A stretch of 64,000 bases of DNA, from contig JAUYUB010000021.1 in the NCBI GenBank assembly GCA_030692765.1, forward strand, positions 1-64,000, written 5' to 3'. Shown in pieces: positions 26,409 through 35,527 of this stretch (position 1 is its first letter; every line of letters starts with the position of its first letter). The notes beneath the pieces were generated by a model, which made no database searches, was not told the DNA's origin, and saw only the letters and a list, made by a program, of their open reading frames with translations. The position numbers and the translations under genes are program-made. Source of the DNA: Sulfuricurvum sp. Lineage in GTDB: Bacteria; Campylobacterota; Campylobacteria; Campylobacterales; Sulfurimonadaceae.

Positions 26409-26714
26409 ATGAAAATTACGAAAAAAGTGACGTTTATCGCCAAAGAAGAGCATATCCAAACGGTTAAAAAATTACTCGAAGATATGGTCGCTCCCTCGCT
26501 AAAAGAACCGGGATGTCTTTTTTACTACATCTTCCAATCCCAAAGCAACCCTAAAAAGTTCTTTGCCGTAGAATCATGGGTAAACAATGAAGCACTTGAG
26601 GGGCATAAGCATACTGAGCACTACGCCTACTATAAAGCCAATTATGAGCCGTTTGTAGAAGACAAATACACAGAAGATTTAGAGATTCTAGACGAAGCAG
26701 TCTACGGATTCTAA
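26409..26714 (+). CDS. antibiotic biosynthesis monooxygenase (ABM) domain protein, YgiN/LsrG-like
   Basis: 101-residue ferredoxin-fold protein of the ABM family. The pattern FIAKEEHIQTVKKLLEDM, EPGCLFYYIFQS, then FFAVESWVNNEALEGHKHTEHY matches YgiN-type quinol monooxygenases and LsrG, the isomerase that processes phospho-AI-2. Which of these it is cannot be decided by eye. Its position between a class II aldolase (same operon, 9 bases apart) and a convergent LsrK-like kinase makes the LsrG-like reading attractive. AAGGAAG precedes the ATG. Its stop codon overlaps that of the kinase gene by 4 bases. Confidence 0.8.
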   Translation: MKITKKVTFIAKEEHIQTVKKLLEDMVAPSLKEPGCLFYYIFQSQSNPKKFFAVESWVNNEALEGHKHTEHYAYYKANYEPFVEDKYTEDLEILDEAVYGF

Positions 26715-28243
26715 ATTCCCGGAGCCTTCCACATAGGCTCTAGTGTACCATCACGAACCAATTCCATCTGCTTGCTGTACACTTTAATCCACTTTTCTTT
26801 AATCTCTTGATAGGCTTGGAAATGGTCAAAATTAGGTTGATAGGAACGCTCCATTTTGACGATGTTATTCCCCGCTTCTTCAAAACTGCCATAAACGCCC
26901 GCTCCGATGCCTGCTGCCATTGCCACGCCCAATGCCGTTGCTTCTTTGATCACAGGGACTTTGACTTCCAATCCCGTAACATCTGCCAAGATTTGTGACC
27001 AAAGCGGCCCTTGGGATGCACCGCTAGCAAAGATGAGCGATTTTGGTGACACACCGCTAAAGGCTTTGATATTTTCTAGATTTATAGCGCTGACGATACA
27101 TGCATTTTCTTCCAATGCACGAAACATAGAGCCGATATTGTATTTTTCTGGATCAATCCCAAGTCCGATAAAAGAGGGGGATGCATGCATCCACTCCCCG
27201 TATTTCATACTGTCGCTAAAAATTGGGAGAATTCCATGCGATCCCAGCGGAATCTTAGAAGCCATCGCTTCGAGCTCGCTGTAGCTTCTACCACCGCCAA
27301 GCGTATCGCGAAACCACCGCATCACCAGACCCGTAAAAAACGTTATCCCCTCCGCTTGCGACATACCTCGTACAACATGGGGATTGACACGCAACAGCAT
27401 TTCGTCGCTTAGTGTCGCATTAGTAGGAACATTAACCACTTGCTGCCAAAAGCTCCCACCCAATACAACTGCATCACCAAGGGCATTGGCGCCCAAACCT
27501 GCCGTACCGATTTGCACATCACCACCACCCATGACCACAAGTGTATTGGTACCAAGACCCGTATCATCAGAGGCTGATGCAGAAATTTTACCCAGCACAT
27601 CGCCGCTCTCTAGAACAGGGACAAACAAATCTTTTAACCCGCATTTGCTAAACTGCTCTTTCTCCCAATTTCTACTCGAGAGATTAAATGCTCCGGCTGT
27701 TCCTGCATTGGAGGGTTCACACGCCAACTCACCACTGAGCTTAAACAGTATCCAATCGCTGATCATCGTAAAATAGGTGGCTTTTTCATACAAAGAAGGA
27801 CGATTGTTTTTGAGCCACAAAAGTCTTGGAGCGGCAGAGAGGGCAAACGTTTGACCGCTTGATCGGTAAAACTCACGTTCCATATTCGCATCGATGTTCT
27901 TCAGATACCCTACTTCAGCCCCCGCACGGGAATCGACATTCGCCACGCCCCAGAGTTCGTTTTTATCTTTATCATAGACGACGATCCCCTCACGCATACT
28001 GGAAGCCGAAACGGCAAGTATCTCTTTGGCATCTATCTTTGCCATTGCAATAGACTCTTGGATGCACTTTCGCGCCAGTTCCCAACCGGCACGGTAATCA
28101 AACCCCATTGATCCAGCAACACCCTCTTCTGCCAGATGGTTCCATTCATATTGCGCAATCGAAATCTGATTTCCTAACGTGTCAAAAATGATCGAACGAA
28201 TACTTCCTGTCCCTCCATCGATTACGAGAAAATACTGACTCAT
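26711..28243 (-). CDS. FGGY-family carbohydrate kinase, LsrK (autoinducer-2 kinase)-like
   Basis: 510-residue sugar kinase of the ASKHA fold. The N-terminal phosphate motif is DGGTGSIRSIIFD, and SASSMREGIVVYD plus WGVANVDSRAGAE follow at positions that match E. coli LsrK closely from memory. The C-terminal FGGY-type ATP site is seen in GASQGPLWSQILADVTG and ATALGVAMAAGIG. LsrK phosphorylates DPD, the product of LuxS. No lsrACDB transporter, lsrR or lsrF is visible here. It lies 6 bases after the HAD phosphatase gene on the same strand and converges on the ABM gene. A xylulose- or rhamnulose-type substrate remains possible. Confidence 0.82.
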   Translation of the reverse strand: MSQYFLVIDGGTGSIRSIIFDTLGNQISIAQYEWNHLAEEGVAGSMGFDYRAGWELARKCIQESIAMAKIDAKEILAVSASSMREGIVVYDKDKNELWGVANVDSRAGAEVGYLKNIDANMEREFYRSSGQTFALSAAPRLLWLKNNRPSLYEKATYFTMISDWILFKLSGELACEPSNAGTAGAFNLSSRNWEKEQFSKCGLKDLFVPVLESGDVLGKISASASDDTGLGTNTLVVMGGGDVQIGTAGLGANALGDAVVLGGSFWQQVVNVPTNATLSDEMLLRVNPHVVRGMSQAEGITFFTGLVMRWFRDTLGGGRSYSELEAMASKIPLGSHGILPIFSDSMKYGEWMHASPSFIGLGIDPEKYNIGSMFRALEENACIVSAINLENIKAFSGVSPKSLIFASGASQGPLWSQILADVTGLEVKVPVIKEATALGVAMAAGIGAGVYGSFEEAGNNIVKMERSYQPNFDHFQAYQEIKEKWIKVYSKQMELVRDGTLEPMWKAPGI

Positions 28244-28249
28244 ATTGCT

Positions 28250-28894
28250 CTATCCCTGTTTGATAATATGCCGCACTGCTTCGAGTGCGTTTTCTTTTAT
28301 CATGAATTTAAAAGTGGCTAGTTGCTCAAAATTATCATACCCTGTCAAAACAGCGACCGCATCGATTCCTGCCCGCTGAGACGCTTCTAAATCCAGACGG
28401 GTATCACCAATCATCCATACCTCTTCGAGGGCATGATGCATTCCTTCAAGCGCTTTATGTATCGGTTCTGGATGCGGCTTATGATTGTCCACATTCTCAT
28501 GACCGATCAAGACTTCAAAATAGTTCATCAAACCAAAATGTTCCATCAACTCTTTAGAATAAAGTGCTGTTTTGGTCGTGACGATCCCTAAACGTGCATG
28601 TTTTGATGCTTCTTTAACAGCTTCAACTGCAAAGGGGAGCAAAAATGTTTTGGCTTTGGAGATCGTGCGATAATGCTCTTTATACACTACAACATGTTCC
28701 TCTATTTTACTGCTTTCACATCCCAGTCGTGTAAACATCACATCCAACGGGTGCCCGATAAGCGCTTTGATCGCTTCATCTTCTAAAGCAACTGCGTGAT
28801 CGAGCTGCTTTAGGGAATGGTGAAAACTCTCTAAAATCGCTTCCGTTGAATCAATGAGCGTCCCATCCAAATCAAACAATACTATTTTTTTCAC
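28250..28894 (-). CDS. HAD-superfamily phosphatase (phosphoglycolate phosphatase/PpaX-like)
   Basis: Haloacid-dehalogenase phosphatase of 214 residues. The nucleophile motif FDLDGTLIDS lies at the N-terminus, TTKTALYSKELMEHFGL corresponds to motif II/III, and GDTRLDLEASQRAG is motif IV. I chose GTG at 28894 because it overlaps the stop of the upstream gene as GTGA with GGGAG at a good distance; the track's ATG at 28924 would lie inside the upstream gene. Gph and PpaX are the nearest known types, but the substrate may be a sugar phosphate linked to the neighbouring kinase. It is the fourth gene of a probable five-gene minus-strand transcript. Confidence 0.85.
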   Translation of the reverse strand: MKKIVLFDLDGTLIDSTEAILESFHHSLKQLDHAVALEDEAIKALIGHPLDVMFTRLGCESSKIEEHVVVYKEHYRTISKAKTFLLPFAVEAVKEASKHARLGIVTTKTALYSKELMEHFGLMNYFEVLIGHENVDNHKPHPEPIHKALEGMHHALEEVWMIGDTRLDLEASQRAGIDAVAVLTGYDNFEQLATFKFMIKENALEAVRHIIKQG

Positions 28895-30396
28895 TTTTTC
28901 TCCCAGCTTATGTAATCTTCCCAAATACCATTGATACTCGGCTTGATTCCCTTTATTTTTCGATTGTACACATGCAGGTCATTTGGAATCACCAAGAAAA
29001 GGTACGGATTGTCCGAAACGATTTGTCCGAAAATGCGTCGCTGTAAAGCCGCTGTTTTTTCAGGATCCGTTGAGTCTTCCATCTCTTCTATAAGCTTATC
29101 AGTCGCCTTTGAATGATACCCTATCATATTAAAGCCGCCCGGCACATCCCCTTTGCTGTGCCAGATCATATAAGGATCGGGGGTTAACGACGATGCCCAG
29201 CCCAGCAATACCGTCTCAAATTTTTTAGGCATGACCACCGTGTTTACAAAGGCTTGCCATTCCATGACTTTTAGCGTTACTTTTACCCCTACTTCCAAGA
29301 GCTGTCGTTGCATTATCTCTGCGGCATACGGACCTATCGCATTGGAGTTTGAGGTCGCAATTTCAAAACGAAGAGGATGAGCAGCATCGTATCCTGCACT
29401 CTTTAACAGTTCACGGGCGCGTATAAGGTTTCGTTTGGGAGCTTTTACCTGATCATTAAAACCTTTGCTCCCCGGTAAAAAAGGACCTGTGCAAATTTTT
29501 CCGTGATTTAAAAACAAAATATCAATAAGCGATTGACGGTCAATCGCCAGCGATAGCGCCTCCCGAACTCTAGGGTCTTGGAATCTTTTTAGCCGTAAAT
29601 TAAAACCTAGATAGATATAACTGTGCGAAGCCAACTCAACGGTGGCAAACTTTTTATGAAAATCTGCCTTAAGTTGTCGCTCGTACTGCATCGAATCCAA
29701 CCCATCGATATCAATCTCTCCATTTTTTAGCATCAAAAAGCGGGTCATCGGATCAGAAATTACATGAAAAACGATTTTATCAATTTTTGGACGGTGTTCA
29801 AAATACTCAGGATTAGCCTCTAGTACAATCTGCTTGGAAAATTCGAGTTTTTTGAGAATATAGGGACCGGTACCTATGGGATGGGCATTAAATTGCGAGC
29901 CCATAATATCTTTTTCATTTTGAAGAATATGGCGCGGTACAATTCCCATCATCCATATCTCTAATGCTTTAAAATAAGGTTTCTCATACGTCACACGTAC
30001 CGTATACGCATCAACTGCTTTGACCTCTTTTACCACCCTAAAATCGGTTGCGTAAGGGGTAACCGTTTTGGGTGATCGGATCAAATCGTAGGTAAAAACG
30101 ACATCGTTCGCAGTAAACGGCTTCCCGTCATGCCATTTGACTCCATGTCGCAGCTTGAACTCAATGACGGTTGGAGTGATAAAACGGTAGGACTGAGCCA
30201 AATCTCCGATCACCTTTTGTCCGCTTTCGTCGTATTTGACCAAAGCATTGAAAAGATGTCCGGCTATCGAAGAACTGGCAGAATCGGTGGCAATCAACGG
30301 GTTAAGACGTGCGGGATTAGACGAGGTGCTTAGATGCAGTGTCGAGGCCATAAGCCAGACACTTTGGAGTAAAAGAAAAAAGTATTTCAATCTCAT
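28891..30396 (-). CDS. orphan ABC-type extracytoplasmic solute-binding protein (SBP_bac_5, peptide/nickel family)
   Basis: 501-residue periplasmic binding protein with signal peptide MRLKYFFLLLQSVWLMAS. The family pattern is clear: LNPLIATDSASSSIAGHLFNALVKYD at the N-terminus, WHDGKPFTANDVVFTYDLI near residue 95, and ALSLAIDRQSLIDILF near residue 275. Members bind oligopeptides, nickel complexes, opines or heme. No permease or ATPase gene lies next to it, so it is either shared with a transporter elsewhere or has another role. It follows the alpha-carbonic anhydrase gene by 27 bases and overlaps the HAD gene by 4 bases. Confidence 0.9.
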   Translation of the reverse strand: MRLKYFFLLLQSVWLMASTLHLSTSSNPARLNPLIATDSASSSIAGHLFNALVKYDESGQKVIGDLAQSYRFITPTVIEFKLRHGVKWHDGKPFTANDVVFTYDLIRSPKTVTPYATDFRVVKEVKAVDAYTVRVTYEKPYFKALEIWMMGIVPRHILQNEKDIMGSQFNAHPIGTGPYILKKLEFSKQIVLEANPEYFEHRPKIDKIVFHVISDPMTRFLMLKNGEIDIDGLDSMQYERQLKADFHKKFATVELASHSYIYLGFNLRLKRFQDPRVREALSLAIDRQSLIDILFLNHGKICTGPFLPGSKGFNDQVKAPKRNLIRARELLKSAGYDAAHPLRFEIATSNSNAIGPYAAEIMQRQLLEVGVKVTLKVMEWQAFVNTVVMPKKFETVLLGWASSLTPDPYMIWHSKGDVPGGFNMIGYHSKATDKLIEEMEDSTDPEKTAALQRRIFGQIVSDNPYLFLVIPNDLHVYNRKIKGIKPSINGIWEDYISWEKK

Positions 30397-30423
30397 CCCA
30401 TTTTTTAGGAGAGATTATACCAT

Positions 30424-31149
30424 TTATTTGGATTCAAGCTTGATAGACGTTGCCGGCTGAATCGGACGGAAATTGTGATCGTAATGTGCTCTCATATCTT
30501 CAATCTGATTTTGTGACGCAGTCATTGGTTGTTTTAAGATATACCATTGAACCCCTTCCGTACATGGAGGAGTCGTAAGTGAACCCACATAATGGTAATA
30601 ATGCTTTTTATCATGTGGCAATAAATCCTGCGGATCGATACGAATCGTACGTCCGATCCCTCCTAGCACATTGTCCAAAACAGGGTTATTTTTCCCCTCA
30701 TTGAACATGATACCAACAACGGCTAAATGGCCATCGGCACTTTTATGCACCAAATGCCCCTCAAGCGCGTATTGTTTACCGTCAATGGTGTGTTCACTGT
30801 GTCCGTGAAAATGAAACTGGACAAGCGTGTATTCGCGACCGTCAAGAATCAGTTTTCCGCCATCCTTCACATTTACCTGTATTGCGTGTCCATTGTCAAC
30901 CGCATCCGCGGTCGTATGCATATCCTCGTTCATCTTTAACGTCAATGAGCCTTTTAGAGACTTACTCTTTTTGCTCACGATATTGATTGGGGATTGCAAA
31001 TGCCCTTTTTGGCACTCCTGTGCAAACTCACCCCAGCATGATGGGCCGTGAGTTTCGTAATCCCAATGAGCTGGATGTGCTTCTTCACCAAAAGCTGCTG
31101 ATGTAAATAAAAGCGCTGCTACACTCAAAGCCAAGAGTGTTGTTTTCAT
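30424..31149 (-). CDS. cah: periplasmic alpha-type carbonic anhydrase
   Basis: Interconverts CO2 and bicarbonate in the periplasm; 241 residues with a signal peptide (MKTTLLALSVAALLFTSAAFG). Zinc ligands are the two histidines of FHFHGHSEH and the third in EGHLVH. CWGEFAQEC and TPPCTEG supply the usual disulfide cysteines, and SLTTPPCTEGVQWYIL is the family C-terminal core. LQSPINI near residue 53 is also diagnostic. In a CO2-fixing sulfur oxidiser it could supply inorganic carbon or handle periplasmic pH. It sits 14 bases after a porin gene, in the same direction. Confidence 0.96.
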   Translation of the reverse strand: MKTTLLALSVAALLFTSAAFGEEAHPAHWDYETHGPSCWGEFAQECQKGHLQSPINIVSKKSKSLKGSLTLKMNEDMHTTADAVDNGHAIQVNVKDGGKLILDGREYTLVQFHFHGHSEHTIDGKQYALEGHLVHKSADGHLAVVGIMFNEGKNNPVLDNVLGGIGRTIRIDPQDLLPHDKKHYYHYVGSLTTPPCTEGVQWYILKQPMTASQNQIEDMRAHYDHNFRPIQPATSIKLESK

Positions 31150-31163
31150 GTTTTATCCTTTTT

Positions 31164-32519
31164 TTAAAATTTATAGTTTGCGATAACGCGGTATTGGGTA
31201 AAATCACCATTCACACTCGCTGTTGCATGCGGATCATTCCCCATCACCGTATTGTTTGAAACCCAAATCCCTTTAGCGGCCAAGGAGAGATTACCGATAC
31301 CATAAAAAAGCTGTACATTCAGGTCTTCTTCGGCACCTAGAGTGAAGCGTTCACCATCATAGTGAGCACAAGAAACTTCTGTGCTTAGCCCCGTAATTCC
31401 TGTAAAATCAAGCTTTTGTATTATACCAACTTTCATTCCAGTTGTCCCGCCAATGTAGGCAGTATCACTGGTTAGCCCTTTTCCATAATCCGATCCAAAA
31501 AGGTTGTTGGCCGTTAGCATATTTGTATAAAGTGGGGTCCCATCCCACGGCAAGACCAATGAATCGTGCTCGCCATCGTGACTAAAAACATGACTGTATG
31601 CCGCCACAAACATTGTATCCTGATAAGTCGTACTCATTTTTACACCAATGGCCTGCGCGTTAATTCGACCACCAGCCAGTGTCATATCAGCAGCTAAATT
31701 CGCATCTGCATTTCCAACCGACTTTTCGCTGATTCCTTGCACCGAAGCCGTATAAGACCAATCACTATTGAGTTTATTCGCAAACATGGCATCAGCATAA
31801 ACCGCATTCATAAAATCAGGAGCATAATAATCATAAACTTTTCCGCTTACAGCACCCTCTTTATAGCTGATCGAAAGAGGGAGAACATACCCACCATCAT
31901 GCCCGGTGATCGCTCGTGTTTTCGTCCCCAGAGCACTTTCGATGATATCTTCGAACCGGTCACTGGTACGCTGTTTGAATTTATCGATATAACCGCCGCT
32001 CATTTCTATCGATGGGGTAAGCTTCACCGTAGCGATTGCCCCTTCGACACTACTGGGAATCATACGGACATCTTTAGCATCGATTAATGGCGTTTCGATG
32101 ACACGTCGCCCATACCAGAGTTCATAATTGTCACGATTGTATTGCGCGTACGCTTCTCCCAATACCGATATACCTTCGTTACCATCAGCTGTAGTAGCCC
32201 CAGGTTTCTTTGCATGGTAGCGCGAAAGGGTTGACTGTTCAGTATTTGCAGCACCTTCTGGCAAAGCAAACGGATTGGTCGTCATAAACGTCGCCCCAAG
32301 CTTCAAACCATACAATGATCCAGTTACATATCCAAGCTGACCTCCGATTGCATTAGAATGTTGTGACGTATCGGCTTGGTTGCCTCCGTCTTTCTCAGTC
32401 CCTATGTAATAATATCGGATATTGCCGTGAGCTGACCCCTCTTTAAACCAGGTATCCAGACCATCCGCTGCATAAAGGGAGAATGCAGATGTTATCAATA
32501 ATACAGTTATTTTTTTCAT
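31164..32519 (-). CDS. outer-membrane porin, OprD-like/Campylobacterota type
   Basis: 451-residue outer-membrane protein. I chose ATG 32519 because it follows AAGGATG at normal spacing and starts a standard signal peptide (MKKITVLLITSAFSLYA); the track's start is 17 codons earlier. The mature protein begins with the GLDTWFKEGSAHGNIRYYYIG pattern common to OprD-family porins of this phylum and ends in Phe (RVIANYKF). YGRRVIETPLIDAKDVRMIP near residue 140 is also typical. It heads a probable operon with carbonic anhydrase, solute-binding protein, HAD phosphatase and FGGY kinase. The transported solute is unknown. Confidence 0.88.
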   Translation of the reverse strand: MKKITVLLITSAFSLYAADGLDTWFKEGSAHGNIRYYYIGTEKDGGNQADTSQHSNAIGGQLGYVTGSLYGLKLGATFMTTNPFALPEGAANTEQSTLSRYHAKKPGATTADGNEGISVLGEAYAQYNRDNYELWYGRRVIETPLIDAKDVRMIPSSVEGAIATVKLTPSIEMSGGYIDKFKQRTSDRFEDIIESALGTKTRAITGHDGGYVLPLSISYKEGAVSGKVYDYYAPDFMNAVYADAMFANKLNSDWSYTASVQGISEKSVGNADANLAADMTLAGGRINAQAIGVKMSTTYQDTMFVAAYSHVFSHDGEHDSLVLPWDGTPLYTNMLTANNLFGSDYGKGLTSDTAYIGGTTGMKVGIIQKLDFTGITGLSTEVSCAHYDGERFTLGAEEDLNVQLFYGIGNLSLAAKGIWVSNNTVMGNDPHATASVNGDFTQYRVIANYKF

Positions 32520-32595
32520 AATCATCCTTAATAATCCTAGGAATTTTATCAAAAAAACATTAAACCTCATTTATCATGTACACATTCGTAAAGTG

Positions 32596-32606
32596 TATAA
32601 TATAAT
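32596..32606 (+). promoter_or_regulatory. double -10 element for the LTA-synthase-like gene
   Basis: TATAATATAAT contains two overlapping TATAAT hexamers, 28 to 38 bases before the ATG at 32634, in the 114-base divergent gap with the porin gene. Confidence 0.5.
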
Positions 32607-32633
32607 GTCATATCTCCCTATCCAAGAAGTACC

Positions 32634-34568
32634 ATGCAAGTTTTCAAAGAACTCTTTAAAATCTATCTCCTTTTTATTGCCCTTTTTTTCCTCGGGAGAA
32701 TCGGTCTATATGTCCTCTATTTTGATCGTTTAAGTGATATCAGTTTTGCCGAATCGTTGCTTTCTTTTCTCTATGGGCTAAAGCTTGATACTATGACGAC
32801 ATCCATAATCCTTATTGTTCCGGCACTTTTGCTGTCCATAACGCCGCAAAGGTTTGCAAAAGCAATGGCGGCGATCATCAGCAGTTACGTTTTAATCTTT
32901 TTGCTTATTGCCCTTTACATCGAAAATGCTACTTTTCCATTTGTCGCCCAATACGATGTACGTCCGAACTATCTTTTTGTCGAGTATCTAAAATATCCCA
33001 AAGAAGTCAGCTCGATGATTCTCAAAGAGTACCCGATACAGCTCTTCGCTGCACTCTTTATGCTCATCATCATGGCATGGAGCTATGTACGATTTTCACC
33101 GCTAAAGCTTGAGAGCGCTATTCGCACACCGCTTTGGCGCCGTGTCCTTTTGATACTTCCTATTGCAGCTCTTCTTTTTATCGGTATTCGCTCTTCTTTG
33201 GGTCATCGTCCTGCCAATATTTCCGATGCCCTTTACAGTTGCAACCGTATGGCCAATGAAATCGCAAAAAATTCCCTATACAGTATCGGCTACGCTTACT
33301 ACAGCTACAACAAGGAATCCGGAAAACTGATCGAAAGCTATGGAAAAATAACTTTAACTCAGGCATACCAGCGTGTTTCCACGCGTCTAAATATACCCAT
33401 GGGAAGCGAGTTGCCGTTTAATCGCCCCGAACCCACCCATTTTCATTCCGAGCAACCGAAAAATTTGGTTATTTTTATCCAAGAATCTCTGGGGAGCCAG
33501 TTTGTGGGATTCAGCGGCGGAGATGCCAATATTACCCCCAATCTTGAACGGCTCTCGCATGAAGGGCTTGCATTTACCAATCTATTTAGCAATGGTACCC
33601 GTTCGATACGAGGGCTCTCTGCCTTGACCTCAGGATGGCTTCCATTGGCAGGGGAAGAAGTCGTAAAGCGTAACAAATCCCAAAGTGATTTTTTCACGGT
33701 TGCCTCACTGCTCAAACCGCTTGGATACAAATCAAGTTTCATCTATGGAGGCGAGGGACGGTTTGACAACATGCGAAGCTGGTACATGGGCAACGGTTTT
33801 GATGAAGTGATTGAGCAAACGGATTATAAAAATCCTAGTTTTGTCAGTACGTGGGGGGTAAGCGATGAAGACTTGGTTCTCAAGGCCCACGAAAAATTCA
33901 AAGCGCATACTGCCAAAGGAGAAAGGTTTGTCAGTGTGATGTTCTCATCCTCCAATCACTCCCCTTTTGAGCTTCCGGATGGGAAAATACAGTTCATAGA
34001 GGGAAAACCGCGCCAAAGCGTTGAAAATGCCGTTAAATACGCAGATTTTGCCATCGGACGTTTGTTTGAACTGGCGAAAAAAGAGCCTTACTACAAAAAT
34101 ACCGTCTTTGTTGTCGTTGCCGATCATAACGTCCGCGTCTATGGAGACGACCTCGTTCCCGTTAATATGTTCCACATTCCCGCTCTTATCATCGCAGACG
34201 GGTTGAAATCTCAGAAATTTGAACGTCTTTCCACCCAGCCTGATGTCCTTGCTACAGCACTGGATCTCGTAGGCGTTGATCTAACCTATCCTGTTTTAGG
34301 ACACTCCATATACAGTGATAAAAAACAAGAGATGGCACTTATGATGTTTAACGATAACTTCGCTTTGCGTGTGGGCACAAATGTGGCGATTATCCAGCCC
34401 AACAAAGAGGCATTGACCTTTGCCTACGAAAACGAACATCTTAAAAGTATCCCGCATGATATAGAGCTGGAGAAAGACGCACTGGCTTTTGTCAAAGTCA
34501 TGGACGATATGTACAACAAGAAATTGTTTAAGGTATCAAAAAATAAAGTTTGTAAAAGCGATAAATAA
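32634..34568 (+). CDS. LTA-synthase-like membrane phosphoglycerol/phosphoethanolamine transferase family protein
   Basis: 644-residue inner membrane protein with about five N-terminal helices (to roughly residue 190) and a periplasmic alkaline-phosphatase/sulfatase-fold domain. The metal site is visible as NLVIFIQESLG near residue 275, the catalytic Thr in FSNGTRSIRGLSAL near residue 322, SSSNHSPFELP near residue 440 and VVADHN near residue 500. In Firmicutes this family builds lipoteichoic acid; Gram-negative members act as phosphoglycerol or phosphoethanolamine transferases on periplasmic glucans or lipid A. The exact acceptor here is unknown. It stands alone with its own promoter. Confidence 0.87.
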   Translation: MQVFKELFKIYLLFIALFFLGRIGLYVLYFDRLSDISFAESLLSFLYGLKLDTMTTSIILIVPALLLSITPQRFAKAMAAIISSYVLIFLLIALYIENATFPFVAQYDVRPNYLFVEYLKYPKEVSSMILKEYPIQLFAALFMLIIMAWSYVRFSPLKLESAIRTPLWRRVLLILPIAALLFIGIRSSLGHRPANISDALYSCNRMANEIAKNSLYSIGYAYYSYNKESGKLIESYGKITLTQAYQRVSTRLNIPMGSELPFNRPEPTHFHSEQPKNLVIFIQESLGSQFVGFSGGDANITPNLERLSHEGLAFTNLFSNGTRSIRGLSALTSGWLPLAGEEVVKRNKSQSDFFTVASLLKPLGYKSSFIYGGEGRFDNMRSWYMGNGFDEVIEQTDYKNPSFVSTWGVSDEDLVLKAHEKFKAHTAKGERFVSVMFSSSNHSPFELPDGKIQFIEGKPRQSVENAVKYADFAIGRLFELAKKEPYYKNTVFVVVADHNVRVYGDDLVPVNMFHIPALIIADGLKSQKFERLSTQPDVLATALDLVGVDLTYPVLGHSIYSDKKQEMALMMFNDNFALRVGTNVAIIQPNKEALTFAYENEHLKSIPHDIELEKDALAFVKVMDDMYNKKLFKVSKNKVCKSDK

Positions 34569-34594
34569 TTAGAATGAAGAAATAAGAGAAGGAA

Positions 34595-34609
34595 CTCCCC
34601 GAAGGGGAG
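34595..34609 (-). terminator. hairpin terminator of the rplM-rpsI operon
   Basis: CTCCCC-GAA-GGGGAG (6 bp GC-rich stem) lies 16 bases beyond the rpsI stop. On the minus strand it is followed by TTCCTTCTCTTATTTC, a pyrimidine-rich tract. It may also serve the convergent LTA-synthase-like gene. Confidence 0.7.
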
Positions 34610-34624
34610 GTAGAAAAGAAGCGA

Positions 34625-35014
34625 TTAACGCTTAGAGAATTGACGTGAACGACGTGCTTTACGACGGCCTGGCTTCTTACGCTCAACGATACGTGAATCG
34701 CGAGTAAGCATACCGTACGGTTTAAGTACTGGACGGAAAGCAGGATCAAATGCACAAAGTGCTCTTGAAATACCGTGACGAAGTGCATCAGATTGACCTG
34801 AGAACCCACCACCGGTAGTTTTAGCTTCGATATCTACTGATGTGTCTTGTTTAGTCAATGAAAGCGGTTGAGTAACACGCAATTTCTTTGCTTCAAGACC
34901 ACCAAGCCATGCATCAAGTGAAAGACCATTAACAGTAATTTTACCTGTACCTGGAGTCATCCATACTTTAGCAATTGACGTTTTTCTTCTGCCGGTTGCA
35001 TATGTTTTTGCCAT
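34625..35014 (-). CDS. rpsI: 30S ribosomal protein S9
   Basis: 129-residue ribosomal protein in the usual rplM-rpsI pair. It begins [18 protein letters not shown] and ends with the characteristic basic tail [17 protein letters not shown], whose last Lys-Arg reaches the P-site t[22 protein letters not shown] near residue 70 is conserved in the family. It begins 9 bases after the rplM stop. Confidence 0.98.
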   Translation of the reverse strand: MAKTYATGRRKTSIAKVWMTPGTGKITVNGLSLDAWLGGLEAKKLRVTQPLSLTKQDTSVDIEAKTTGGGFSGQSDALRHGISRALCAFDPAFRPVLKPYGMLTRDSRIVERKKPGRRKARRSRQFSKR

Positions 35015-35023
35015 AGTTAATCC

Positions 35024-35449
35024 TTACTTAGCAAGTTGTGCTGAGTGAGGATGTTCCGCACCTGCATAAACTTTTAGTTTTTTGATCATTGCGCGACCCA
35101 ATTTTGTTTTAGGAAGCATACCGCGAGCGGCAAGTTTGAAAACTTTCTCTGGGTTCGTTGCCAAAAGGTCTGTAAACTTTTCACTCTTCACGTTACCGAA
35201 GTAACCCGTGTGACGGTGATACGTTTTAGTAGCAGCTTTACCGCCACCTTTAATAAGTGCTTTTTCAGCGTTAATGATAACAACGAAGTCACCACAGTCA
35301 ATATTTGGTGTAAAATATGGCTTATCTTTTCCGCGAAGACGAGTAGCAACATCAGTCATAATACGACCAAATGTTTTCCCTTCAGCGTCAATCAAAATCC
35401 ATTTATGTTCGATTTGCTCAGCTGTAGCAATTTGTGTAAATTTCATCAC
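35024..35449 (-). CDS. rplM: 50S ribosomal protein L13
   Basis: 141-residue ribosomal protein with the family signatures WILIDAEGKTFGRIMTDVATRLRGKDKPYFTPNIDCGDFVVIINAEK-like N-terminus, YHRHTGYFG near residue 76 and ARGMLPKTKLGRAMIKKLKVYAG near residue 108. GGAGG stands at a normal distance before the ATG. It lies 78 bases downstream of addA on the same strand; TAAAAT about 40 bases before the start may be its own -10. Confidence 0.98.
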   Translation of the reverse strand: MMKFTQIATAEQIEHKWILIDAEGKTFGRIMTDVATRLRGKDKPYFTPNIDCGDFVVIINAEKALIKGGGKAATKTYHRHTGYFGNVKSEKFTDLLATNPEKVFKLAARGMLPKTKLGRAMIKKLKVYAGAEHPHSAQLAK

Positions 35450-35527
35450 GAGCCTCCTTGTAAGTCTTAAATAAATAGTGGCGAAATTTTACCCATTTAA
35501 ACTTATAACTTACTTAAATTAAGTTTC

